A stretch of DNA of 35,105 nt from Verrucomicrobiota bacterium. GTDB taxonomy: Bacteria > Verrucomicrobiota > Verrucomicrobiia > Opitutales > Opitutaceae. Location: positions 1 to 35,105 of the forward strand of contig JACTNC010000060.1 of the NCBI GenBank assembly GCA_014584295.1, written 5' to 3'. Positions 7,845-16,048 of the stretch are shown piece by piece. Each line of letters opens with the position of its first letter. Position 1 is the stretch's first letter. Below the pieces are notes generated by a model. The model did not search any database, had not been told where the DNA came from, and saw nothing but the letters and a program-made list of their open reading frames with translations. The position numbers were made by a program, and so were the translations under genes.

Positions 7845-9767
7845 ATGCGCACTTCAAAAACGAATCCGGTCAACACGAGCCCGCAGGCTGCCATTCCTGT
7901 CGGCAAGCCGCTGTCGCTGATCCAGCGCGTGAAGGAGGCTGAAGATGATGAGGACCAGTTTCGTCCCTTGGAGTGGAGTCTGATCCGACGCCTCCTCCAT
8001 TATACGAAACCTGTGAAGGGAAAGATGGTGACCCTCACCATCATGACAATCATCAGGGCGGCACAGCTTCCCGCTCTGCCATGGCTCGTGTCGGTCGCGA
8101 TCGGAAGAATCGGGCAGGGCTCGATCACCCTTTCCAACTCATCGGGACTGATGTCGGCTCTGGTGGCATACGCAATCCTGGCGCTCTTTACGGACTTCAT
8201 TTTCCATTTTCGGCAGCGTCTCGCGCTGGAGGTGGGTGAGACAGTAGTCAATGGGCTGCGGTCGGAAATCTTTGCCAAAGTCCAGCGCCAGCCGATGAGT
8301 TTCTTCAATCGTGTGAAACTCGGGCGGATACTTAGCCGCGTCACGAGCGATGTCGAATCGCTGCGTGTCGGAATTCAGGATGTGCTCTTTGTCTCGGTCA
8401 TTCAACTCGGGCAGATGCTGTTCACTGCCGTGATCATGGCTTGGTGCGATTGGGTGTTGTTCCTCGTGGTGGTGGCGATGGCACCAATCCTGTGGTCCAT
8501 CAACCGCCGCTTTCATCTCCGGCTGAGCCGCCTGTCGCGTGCGTCGCATGAGAGCTTCAGTCGCGTGACGGCGACGCTTGCAGAATCGGTCAGCGGGATC
8601 CGGGTGACGCAGGGATTTGTCCGGCAGGATACGAATTCCGGCCTCTTCAGAAATCTTCTCGCGGACCACTCCCGGTACAACATCGCTCTCGCGCAAACCT
8701 CGGCGAGGCTGGTGCCGCTACTTGAACTGAACAGCCAGTTTTTCATCGCCATCCTTCTCATGCTCGGCGGGTGGCGCACCTTTCACGGCTACATGGAGAT
8801 TCAGGATCTCATCCAGTTCTTCTTCATGGCGAACTACTTTTTTTCGCCGATCCAAACGATCGGAAATCAGTTCAACCAGGCTTTGGTGGCGATGGCCGGG
8901 GCGGAGCGGGTGTTCCGCCTCGTGGATTCCCCTCCGGACTGGTCGGATGCGGAGGATGCGACCGCACTGCCGGATCCTCGGCGGGATGTGAAACGATCGA
9001 CAGCGACGATTGGAGCTGGCCTCTCAGGTGCGCGTGTGGAGTTCCGGAAAGTTTCCTTTGGATACAACCCGGAACGCCGGGTTCTTCACGACATCGACTT
9101 CATTGCTGAGCCTGGCCAGACAATTGCCCTGGTGGGGCACACCGGGAGCGGCAAGAGCTCGATCATCAGCCTCGTGGCGAAATTCTATTTGCCGACTGAA
9201 GGTGGCGTCTACATTGACGACCGGGAAATCCGGACCCTGACAAGCGAGTCGCTGCATCACCAGATGGGCATGGTGCAGCAGCAAAATTTCTTGTTCACCG
9301 GAACCGTGATCGAGAACATCCGCCTCGCAAAACCCGACGCGACGGACGAAGAAGTCAGGGTCGCCGCCGCGCGACTGGACTGCCTGGACATCCTCGAAGC
9401 GCTTCCGCAGGGCCTTCACACGGAAGTGGGGGAGCGCGGCGCGGGGCTTTCGGTGGGGCAGCGCCAACTGGTCTGCTTCACACGCGCGTTTCTTGCCGAC
9501 CCGCGCATTCTGATCCTGGACGAGGCCACGAGTTCAATCGATGCAGTCACGGAGGCGCGCTTGCAGAAGGCGCTGCTTGCGCTCCTCGTCGGCCGCACGA
9601 GCTTTGTCGTCGCTCACCGCCTCAGCACGATCCGCAATGCGGACCTCGTGCTTGTGCTCGACCAGGGGCGCATCATCGAGCGGGGAAATCATCGCGATCT
9701 GATGCTTCAGAAGGGCCACTATGCCGCGCTTTACGAGCAGTTCGTGCGGGTTGACGACCCGCACTGA
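7845..9767 (+). CDS. ABC exporter half-transporter, catalytic-site subunit of a heterodimer
   Basis: A 640-residue ABC half-transporter with a 50-residue polar N-terminal extension, six membrane helices, and an ATPase domain. Walker A is GHTGSGKS (431-438) and Walker B ILILDE has the catalytic Glu560. The signature motif is LSVGQ (535-539), not LSGGQ. This pairs with the upstream subunit: its Walker A/B with the partner's intact LSGGQ forms the working site, while its altered LSVGQ faces the partner's Asp543 to form the degenerate site. The block 'RQLVCFTRAFLADP' also resembles the TM288-type subunit. It starts 3 bases after the upstream stop codon, so translation is probably coupled. Confidence 0.95.
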   Translation: MRTSKTNPVNTSPQAAIPVGKPLSLIQRVKEAEDDEDQFRPLEWSLIRRLLHYTKPVKGKMVTLTIMTIIRAAQLPALPWLVSVAIGRIGQGSITLSNSSGLMSALVAYAILALFTDFIFHFRQRLALEVGETVVNGLRSEIFAKVQRQPMSFFNRVKLGRILSRVTSDVESLRVGIQDVLFVSVIQLGQMLFTAVIMAWCDWVLFLVVVAMAPILWSINRRFHLRLSRLSRASHESFSRVTATLAESVSGIRVTQGFVRQDTNSGLFRNLLADHSRYNIALAQTSARLVPLLELNSQFFIAILLMLGGWRTFHGYMEIQDLIQFFFMANYFFSPIQTIGNQFNQALVAMAGAERVFRLVDSPPDWSDAEDATALPDPRRDVKRSTATIGAGLSGARVEFRKVSFGYNPERRVLHDIDFIAEPGQTIALVGHTGSGKSSIISLVAKFYLPTEGGVYIDDREIRTLTSESLHHQMGMVQQQNFLFTGTVIENIRLAKPDATDEEVRVAAARLDCLDILEALPQGLHTEVGERGAGLSVGQRQLVCFTRAFLADPRILILDEATSSIDAVTEARLQKALLALLVGRTSFVVAHRLSTIRNADLVLVLDQGRIIERGNHRDLMLQKGHYAALYEQFVRVDDPH

Positions 9768-9896
9768 CGCACTTAAGGGTCGGCGTCAACTCTCCCGAAT
9801 GGCAACTTGCAAAGCTTTTCTCCTCTGAAACACGGCAATTTACCCGCTAGAAAGTCGTTGCTTTCCCACTGCCCGGGCGTATTGCTCGAAACCGAT

Positions 9897-10157
9897 ATGG
9901 CTAAACGCAAACCCAACGCTGCCTTCCTGAAACCGGTTCAGCCCGACGAAGCTCTCTCGGCGGTTGTCGGCTCGAAACCGTTGCCTCGCACAGAACTCAC
10001 CAAGAAACTCTGGGACTACATCAAGAAGAATGGTCTCCAGGACAAAAAGGTGAGGACTCAAATCAATGCCGACGATAAACTGAAGGCCGTCTTCAACGGC
10101 AAGAAGTCCGTCAGCATGTTCGAAATGACCAAGCTTGTCTCGGGACACCTGAAGTAA
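9897..10157 (+). CDS. SWIB/MDM2-domain protein
   Basis: An 86-residue basic protein that is almost entirely a SWIB/MDM2 domain: 'LSAVVGSKPLPRTELTKKLW', then DYIKKNGLQDKKVRTQI, a DDKLKAVF core and a C-terminal 'SMFEMTKLVSGHL'. I chose the ATG at 9897 because the longer frame from 9807 adds 30 residues unrelated to the fold. SWIB domains are best known from eukaryotic chromatin remodellers and p53-binding MDM2, but short stand-alone versions occur in Chlamydiae, Verrucomicrobiota and some other bacteria, where a role in nucleoid or chromatin structure has been proposed. The gene is monocistronic, ending at a strong terminator just downstream. Confidence 0.92.
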   Translation: MAKRKPNAAFLKPVQPDEALSAVVGSKPLPRTELTKKLWDYIKKNGLQDKKVRTQINADDKLKAVFNGKKSVSMFEMTKLVSGHLK

Positions 10158-10179
10158 GCGCCATCAGATTCGTTCTTTC

Positions 10180-10212
10180 AAAACCGCCCTTGGAGACAGG
10201 GGCGGTTTTTTT
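10180..10212 (+). terminator. Rho-independent terminator of the SWIB gene
   Basis: A perfect 10-base stem, AAAACCGCCC (10180-10189) and GGGCGGTTTT (10200-10209), encloses a 10-base loop and runs into an uninterrupted T-run. It lies 22 bases after the SWIB stop codon. The A-run on the other arm means it could also work for the minus-strand gene ending at 10239. Confidence 0.92.
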
Positions 10213-10238
10213 GCGTCCGGAACGTGATGTTTACCGAG

Positions 10239-10823
10239 TCAATCGGTCGTGCCGGCAAAGGTTACCTTCGGTCGGGAGTGAATGCCCTCAATCTCCAGAA
10301 AGAAGCTGCCGAATGTTCCCGGTGCGATCTTGACGCGGCGCGGCTTGGTGTCGGGAGGTGAAACGTACAGACCACTCACCACCCGCCATTTCTGTCCATT
10401 GGTGAGCGTGAAGACGGTCCCCTCCCGCCAGCCCGAGAAAGTGCCCGCCAATTCGCTTTCAACCGCCTCGTATTCAATGGCGGTACCCGGGGTGAGCGTG
10501 ATCTTTCGCAGCCAACCTTTCCCGGATTTTCCTGGGGGCGGCCCCGCGGCACTGTCGGGTTGTATCGCCCGGGATGTTGCTGTCGCGACGGGAGGTGCTG
10601 CTGGGTTGGAATGGTTTCCGGTCACTGCAGGCTTTCCTGACACGAATGCGCGAACGAGCGCGTCCAGTCGCGACCGTTCCGCAGGGGTCAGCTTGTCGAG
10701 TCCCGCTGAGGCAAACTCTTCAGGGGAAAGCTGCCGGGTAAATGGATCCGTTGTTGCAGTGCCGAGGGGTGCGGTCATTGCAAGACCGACGGTGGTCAGG
10801 CCGATCTTCAGGAGGTGGTTCAC
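10239..10823 (-). CDS. Small secreted protein of unknown function
   Basis: A 194-residue protein with a signal peptide (MNHLLKIGLTTVGLAMTAPL, likely cleaved near GTATT). A motif FTRQLSPEEFASAGLDKLTP and AERSRLDALV (about 28-58) follows; this 'LSPEEFxxAGLdKLtpeE' motif recurs in uncharacterised exported proteins of many Gram-negative bacteria. A proline/alanine-rich linker follows (about 70-100). The C-terminal half looks like a small beta-rich domain, with 'FTLTNGQKWRVVSGLYVSPP' and a 'FFLEIEGIHSRPKVTF' end. No enzymatic residues stand out. It reads toward the SWIB gene and shares the terminator region. Function unknown. Confidence 0.8.
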   Translation of the reverse strand: MNHLLKIGLTTVGLAMTAPLGTATTDPFTRQLSPEEFASAGLDKLTPAERSRLDALVRAFVSGKPAVTGNHSNPAAPPVATATSRAIQPDSAAGPPPGKSGKGWLRKITLTPGTAIEYEAVESELAGTFSGWREGTVFTLTNGQKWRVVSGLYVSPPDTKPRRVKIAPGTFGSFFLEIEGIHSRPKVTFAGTTD

Positions 10824-11067
10824 ACGCCGATGTTTGGAGGAAAGTCAGCGGTCCGGAAGCCGAAAAACCGCACGGCCTGTGCATGCGGGTCCCTTGGAAA
10901 ACGAGAGTCATCGTGGCTCTGGGCGGAAAGGATGGCCCGATTCACGAATCTTTTCCACGGAAAGTGCGGCACCGGCCTGAATTTTTTGGGCGTCGCCACG
11001 ATTTTATTTTCTCTCTCGCAACTCCACGCTTGCCAATGAAAATGACGGGAGGTCAATTGGTCCGACC

Positions 11068-11081
11068 GTTTTGCGCAAAAC
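11068..11081. promoter_or_regulatory. Perfect 14-base palindrome upstream of the PTS IIA gene
   Basis: GTTTTGCGCAAAAC is an exact palindrome ending 23 bases before the PTS IIA start codon. A dimeric repressor site overlapping the promoter is possible; the cognate regulator is unknown. Confidence 0.35.
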
Positions 11082-11104
11082 TGACATTGTAGTACCTTCG
11101 TCGC

Positions 11105-11587
11105 ATGCCCGGTCGTCTCACCTCTCTCCTGCACCCGTCGCGAATTTCCCTGAATCTTCAGGCCAACAAACGCACGGTCGCGATCCATGAGGTTGCTCGT
11201 TTGCTCGAGGGGTTTCCGGCGGTCACAAATTTCCAGGGGTTCTACAATGAACTGCTCGCGCGCGAGAGGCTCGATACGACCTACCTGGGCAATGAGATTG
11301 CGCTTCCGCATGCCCGCACCGAGCATGTGCAGTCGATCGTCATGTCGGTCGGCCGCAGCGATAGCGGTGTCCTGTTCGAGAACTGCAACCAGAACGTCCG
11401 CCTCCTTTTTGTCCTTGGGACGCCGAAGTCGAACCCGGGGGACTACCTTCTCGTTGTCAGTGCCCTGTGTCGCATGCTGAAGGAACCGGCCAACCGGGAT
11501 TCGCTGCTCCGTGCGGCAACGCCGGAGGATTTCATCGAGGCCGTGCGCATCGCCGAGTCGCGAGCGCAGGCGCCGGCGGGTGTTTGA
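11105..11587 (+). CDS. PTS fructose/nitrogen-type EIIA domain protein
   Basis: A single-domain EIIA protein of 160 residues, the usual length for PtsN/FruA-type IIA. The active-site motif NEIALPHA places the phosphorylatable histidine at residue 69, followed by RTEH. Family blocks 'HPSRISLNLQANKR' near the N-terminus and 'VRLLFVLGTPKSNPGDYLLV' later agree. EIIA proteins take phosphate from HPr and either pass it to a sugar-specific EIIB or act as regulators (EIIA-Ntr). No EI, HPr, EIIB or EIIC gene is in the window, so a regulatory role or a partner elsewhere is more likely than local sugar uptake. A 14-base palindrome lies in its promoter region. Confidence 0.92.
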   Translation: MPGRLTSLLHPSRISLNLQANKRTVAIHEVARLLEGFPAVTNFQGFYNELLARERLDTTYLGNEIALPHARTEHVQSIVMSVGRSDSGVLFENCNQNVRLLFVLGTPKSNPGDYLLVVSALCRMLKEPANRDSLLRAATPEDFIEAVRIAESRAQAPAGV

Positions 11588-11684
11588 CCCGTTGCGGATG
11601 CTTTGGGCGGATCGTCGGAAGCCAGGCGTGGCTGAATGAATTTTGCAGCGGCGAAAGTCACGCGGTGCTGCCGGCGACAAACGC

Positions 11685-11888
11685 TCAGTAGTGGGGCGGA
11701 CGCTCTTGAGAGGGTGGTTGTTCGCCCCCGGAGGCGGCGGATTCCAACCGGTCGCGCAGCAGGGACGACTCCCTGCGTAGGCGTTCGAGTTCCTCGTGCA
11801 GTTCCAGCATCGCCTTGTCCTGGGCAGCGACGTGCTTTTCGAGCCAGGCAATGCGCTCTTCTATCCGGTCAGCGCGTTCGGGTGACAT
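11685..11888 (-). CDS. SlyX-like small coiled-coil protein
   Basis: A 67-residue protein from the ATG at 11888. It is nearly all coiled coil, with leucines at heptad spacing (IEERIAWLEKHVAAQDKAML, then ELHEELERLRRESSLLRDRL), and ends in PPHY. Length, heptads and the -PPHY end are the hallmarks of the SlyX family, whose function is unsettled. It overlaps the end of the response-regulator gene by 20 bases, so it is probably translationally coupled to it. A longer frame from 11945 lies wholly inside the regulator gene and is less likely. Confidence 0.85.
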   Translation of the reverse strand: MSPERADRIEERIAWLEKHVAAQDKAMLELHEELERLRRESSLLRDRLESAASGGEQPPSQERPPHY

Positions 11889-12483
11889 TCGGGGCGGATT
11901 TTTTCGAGGCGCTCTGTTCCTTGAGCTTCTGCAGCTCGGGCGCAATCACCCGGGTGTAGCAATCGGGGCAGACGGAATGGCTGAACTCCGAGCCTGTCCT
12001 TGCATTGATGTAGGTTTCGATCTGCTGCCAGTAGTTGCCGTCATCGCGCACCTTCTTGCAGTAGGAACAAATCGGAAGGAAGGCTTCGAGTTGCCGGACC
12101 TGGGTGGTGAAGCGGAGGATGCGCTCGGCGACCCGTAGGCGCATCCACAATTCCGTCAAATCGATGGGTTTTGTAAGAAAGTCATCCACGCCTGCCTCGG
12201 TTGCCTCCCGCTGGTTGACTTCGTCGGCGGAGTGAGCCGTGAGCAGGATGAAGTAGGTGTACTCCGTGTTCAACCGGGCGCGGATTGCCCGCACGAGCCG
12301 TAGCCCGTCCATATGCGGCATGGTCCAGTCGCTGACGACGACGCGCGGTGGATCGGCGTCGTCTAGCAAACGCAATGCCTCCTCGCCATGGCCGGCCTCC
12401 AGGATCTCGTGACCCAGCTTTTGAAGAGCCTGAACTAGGATTTTCCGGGACGTCGTGTCGTCCTCAACGGCAAGAACTTTCAT
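11869..12483 (-). CDS. Response regulator with C-terminal four-cysteine domain
   Basis: A 204-residue protein from the ATG at 12483. Residues 1-120 are a complete receiver domain: acidic pocket E7-D8-D9, phosphoacceptor D52 in VVVSDWTMPHMDG, T82 in LLTAH, and K105 in FLTKPID. After a helical linker there is no DNA-binding domain. Instead a short Cys-rich module follows: 'LPICSYCKKVRDDGNYW' then 'EFSHSVCPDCY', with cysteines at 139, 142, 172 and 175 that could bind zinc. This module is common at the ends of receiver, PAS and GAF signalling proteins in environmental bacteria; its output is not established. No histidine kinase gene is nearby. It shares a 20-base overlap with slyX downstream. Confidence 0.92.
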   Translation of the reverse strand: MKVLAVEDDTTSRKILVQALQKLGHEILEAGHGEEALRLLDDADPPRVVVSDWTMPHMDGLRLVRAIRARLNTEYTYFILLTAHSADEVNQREATEAGVDDFLTKPIDLTELWMRLRVAERILRFTTQVRQLEAFLPICSYCKKVRDDGNYWQQIETYINARTGSEFSHSVCPDCYTRVIAPELQKLKEQSASKKSAPNVTRTR

Positions 12484-12576
12484 TCTGGTTTTCGAGAGTG
12501 TGCGCCGGTGCCACGGGCAGGCGAGCAAAACTCCGGAGGCGGAGATTTTCCAGCCTCCTCTCGCCGATTTCTTGCG

Positions 12577-14783
12577 TCACCCGGCAATCAGCGCCGCCAA
12601 CTCGTGCGGGGTACTCACAGGCTCGCGGCAGGCAAAGTTTTCACACACATAGGCGGTCGCACGGCCGTTCCTCGGATGCATGTCGGACATCCAGGGCGCC
12701 CGCTCCGAGAGCCAGCGCTGCCCCTCCGCACCGTCTGCGGCGAGCACGCTCATGGTCGGGCCGAGAGGGCCGGGCAGCACACCGGCGAGCGCTTGAAAGT
12801 CGGGCGAGCCGGGAGTGCCGGCGACGACCACATGGCGCGGAGAGGCCAGGGCGAGTTCCACGGCGGTCAGGAGCTGCGGCAGGGTTTGAGGATGCGCCGT
12901 CCATCGTGTGCGGAACGCTTCGAGCACTCTCAGGGCGCGATTTCGATGGTCGTCCTGATTGAGCGCGCTCGCGAGGCGGAGCAGGTTTGTTGCGGCGACG
13001 GAGCTGGCGGTGGGTTCGGCTCCGTCGTAGTCCTCCTTCGTTCGAAGGATCAGGCGCGGATCAGCGGAGGTCGCGGAGAAATAGCCGCCGCGATCGTTGT
13101 CCCAGAACAGACGATCCTGCGTGCGCTGCAGCGATTCCGCCCATTGCAGCCATCCGATTTCGAAGGAGGCTTCATACAGGTCGATCAATCCGCTGATGAG
13201 GAAGGCGTAGTCCTCGGCAAATCCGCGGGTTGCTCCCCGCGTTCCGCGAAACGTGCGGAAGAGGATGCCCTCGGCTGGGTCGTGGAGATTTTCCTTGATG
13301 AAGGTCGCCGCCGCGCGCGCGGCATCCAGGTAGCGGGTGAATTGTCCCGGGGAGGAACCGGTTGGGGCTCCCGCTGCGCTCGGGCGCTCGAGAGCGATAT
13401 GGGCGCGAGCAAGGGAGGAGATGGCGAGGCCGTTCCATGCCGTGATGATCTTGTCGTCGAGATGGGGACGCGGCCGGTTTGAACGCGCGACGCGCAGTTT
13501 TTCCAAAGCAGCCTGCAGGCGCTGATTGAGCTCCTCCGGACTTGCGCCCGTGCTGTGGCCGAAAGTGGTTGCCTTTGCGCGAGGATATTCCTGCCGGAGA
13601 ACTCATGGTGCGGGTCGAGTTCAGCAGGGACATTGCCCCTGGCCTCGATGCCGAAATGGGTGGTCAGCAGCCGCGCTTCCTCGCTGTTCACTGCCGCTGC
13701 CAACTGCTCGGATGTCCAGACATAGAAGGCGCCCTCGGCGTGCTCGGGCTTGTCCGCGGCGATCAGGCTGTCGGCATCCTCCGCGGAGAAAAAGGCCCCC
13801 TTGGCGTGACGCAGATCGCGAAGAACGTAGTCCAGGGTGTCGCGGGCCAGCCAGCCATAACGTTCGTCTCCCGTGGCCTGCCGTGCCTCAAGATAGTTGC
13901 CTGCGATCTGTGCCTGATCGTAGAGCATTTTCTCGAAATGGGGGACGAACCAGCCTTCGTCGACCGAGTAGCGATGAAAGCCTCCGCCGACGTGATCGTG
14001 AATGCCACCACGCGCCATGCCTTGCAGCGTTTGCGTCGCCATGTGGATCGCTTCGGAACCAGTTTCCGAACGCGGACCCTGGATCGCCGCGCAGCGGAAC
14101 AGGAAGGTCAGCACAGATGCGCGGGGAAATTTCAGTGCGCCGCCGAAGCCGCCATGGTCCGCATCGAAGTTCTCGTAGAAATAGCGATAGGCGCCCTCAA
14201 AGGATTCCTGGGCCGATTCGAGGAGATCCTTGCCCGCAGATGCGGAGTCAGTTGGCGAGTGGGTCAGCGAGGATTCCGCGTGCTGCTTGAGGGCCTCAAT
14301 GATGCGCGCCCCTTCGGCGACGAACTTGGCGCGGGTGCCCTCATCGGCCCAGCCGCTCGCGATTGCGCGGAGGATCGCGGGAAAACCCGGCCGTCCGTGG
14401 CGGTCCTCCGGTGGAAAATAGGTTCCGCCGAAGAATGGCTTCAGGTCTGGAGTCAGCCAGGCGCTTAGGGGCCAGCCACCGTGCCCCGTCAAGGCCTGCA
14501 CGTACGTCATGTAGATGCGGTCCACGTCCGGCCGCTCCTCGCGATCGACCTTGATGGATATGAACGAGGCGTTGAGCAGGGCCGCCGTCTCCTTGTTCTC
14601 AAACGATTCATGGGCCATCACATGGCACCAATGGCAGGTTGAATAGCCGATGCTGAGGAAGATGGGCTTGTTTTCGGTGCGCGCCTTTTCAAACGCCTCC
14701 TCGCTCCATTCGTACCAATCGACAGGATTGCCGGCGTGCTGCCGGAGGTATGGTGATTGCGAGTCTGCGAGATGGTTGGGCAC
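12577..14783 (-). pseudogene. Thioredoxin-fold DUF255 / YyaL (SSP411, spermatogenesis-associated protein 20) family protein, frameshifted
   Basis: Two minus-strand frames together make one full-length family member. The N-terminal piece starts at 14783 with [16 protein letters not shown], a thioredoxin-like active site '[15 protein letters not shown]', and the (alpha/alpha)6-barrel start '[20 protein letters not shown]', and stays in family register to the [10 protein letters not shown] block and LSATA. The C-terminal piece continues in another frame with [32 protein letters not shown] and on to the stop at 12577. The switch is localised to about 13540-13555. Adding one C to the CCC run at 13547-13549 would join both frames as ARGASPEEL. 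It could be a real inactivating indel or a sequencing error; the body of both halves is otherwise well conserved, which favours a recent or technical event. Confidence 0.88.
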
Positions 14784-14855
14784 GGCTGGTATGGGCGCGG
14801 CGTCTCATGCGTCCGGAAACCGGCAGCGGGAAAACGTGCCGGCGCGGATTGTGGG

Positions 14856-15905
14856 TCAGCGGCCCAGAACCCAACTGAAGATCAACGGGGCAACGATGGT
14901 GGCGTCGCTCTCGATGATGAACTTCGGAGTTTTCGCGCCGAGCTTTCCCCAGGTGATCTTTTCGTTGGGCACTGCGCCCGAATAGCTGCCATAGCTCGTC
15001 GTGGAGTCGCTGATCTGTGCGAAGTAGCCCCAGAGCGGAACGTTCGTGCGCTGAAGGTCCTGGTGGAGCATCGGCACGACGCAGATGGGGAAATCCCCCG
15101 CGATGCCGCCGCCGATCTGAAAGAAGCCGATGGAGCCCTCTCCATTGCGAAGGGTGCGTGCGGTTTTCGTGTACCACTCGGCGAGCCATGTCATGTATTC
15201 GATCCCGGTGCGCACCGTGTGGACGTTTTTCACGTCCCCGCTGATGACGTGGCCTGCGTACATGTTTCCAAGCGTGGCGTCCTCCCATCCCGGGACGATG
15301 ATGGGGAGGTTCCGTTCCGAGGCGGCGAGAAGCCAGGAGTTTTTCGGATCGATCTGATAACTCTTCTTCAGTTTTCCCGAGCGCAGGATTTTGTACATGA
15401 ACTCATGGGGAAAATAGCGCTCGCCCGCGCGGTCGGCGGCGACCCACTCCTCAAGCACCGCCTTCTCAATCCGACGCATCGCTTCGTGTTCGGGGATGCA
15501 GGTATCGGTGACGCGGTTCATGTGCCGCTCGAGGAGGGCCTGTTCATCCTCCGATGAAAGGTGTCGATAATGGGGCACACGTTCATAGTAGTCGTGCGCG
15601 ACGAGGTTGAAGACATCTTCCTCCAAGTTCGCGCCTGTGCAGACGATCGCGTGGACCTTGTCCTTGCGGATCATTTCGGCCAGGGAGATGCCCAATTCGG
15701 CGGTCGACATGGCGCCCGCGAGCGTTACGAGCATCTTGCCGCCCGACTTGAGGTGGGCCTCGTAGCCCTTGGCGGCATCGACCAACGCAGCTGCGTTGAA
15801 ATGGCGATAGTGTTGGGCGATGAATTTAGAGATCGGGCCCTTGGCTTTTGCGAGGGCAGCGTTGATGTCTTCGGGTCGCTTATGGGTGGAACGTTTTGCC
15901 GTCAT
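14856..15905 (-). CDS. Deoxyhypusine synthase-family protein
   Basis: A 349-residue protein from the ATG at 15905. It is homologous across its length to deoxyhypusine synthase: 'TLAGAMSTAELGISLAEMIR', 'VHAIVCTGANLEEDVFNLV', 'NLPIIVPGWEDATLGNMY', 'FFQIGGGIAGDFPICVVPM' and the active-site segment 'NEKITWGKL'. Lys321 of WGK aligns with the catalytic lysine of the human enzyme, and ISDSTTSYGSYSGA corresponds to part of the active-site region. Archaeal and eukaryotic enzymes move the aminobutyl group of spermidine to a lysine of eIF5A. Bacteria lack eIF5A, and related bacterial proteins can be homospermidine synthases or of unknown use. It is most likely an NAD-dependent polyamine enzyme; the acceptor is unknown. 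It is divergent from the DMT permease. Confidence 0.92.
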   Translation of the reverse strand: MTAKRSTHKRPEDINAALAKAKGPISKFIAQHYRHFNAAALVDAAKGYEAHLKSGGKMLVTLAGAMSTAELGISLAEMIRKDKVHAIVCTGANLEEDVFNLVAHDYYERVPHYRHLSSEDEQALLERHMNRVTDTCIPEHEAMRRIEKAVLEEWVAADRAGERYFPHEFMYKILRSGKLKKSYQIDPKNSWLLAASERNLPIIVPGWEDATLGNMYAGHVISGDVKNVHTVRTGIEYMTWLAEWYTKTARTLRNGEGSIGFFQIGGGIAGDFPICVVPMLHQDLQRTNVPLWGYFAQISDSTTSYGSYSGAVPNEKITWGKLGAKTPKFIIESDATIVAPLIFSWVLGR

Positions 15906-16048
15906 ATAGCGCTCCAGACTGAAATTCCGAAGGATGAGCTGCCACAAAAATCCGTGAATCCACCCTGTTGCGTGAGCAGAATTCTTCCGAATTGGAGCGC
16001 TTTTGGGCCGGGAGGTTGGTGAACTCAGGCGAAAATACCCGAAACGAC

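Noticed and set aside
9807..9896. An upstream 30-codon extension of the SWIB gene
   Set aside because: The added residues do not resemble the SWIB family, and the ATG at 9897 gives the usual compact length.
10820..11851. A 343-codon open frame on the minus strand
   Set aside because: It runs antisense through the PTS EIIA gene, which has clear family motifs. Its translation has no recognisable domain and is rich in Arg and Pro, as shadows of GC-rich genes usually are.
12508..14468. Two long plus-strand frames (12508-13482 and 13542-14468) opposite the DUF255 gene
   Set aside because: The minus strand encodes a conserved protein across the whole stretch. The plus-strand products show no domains.
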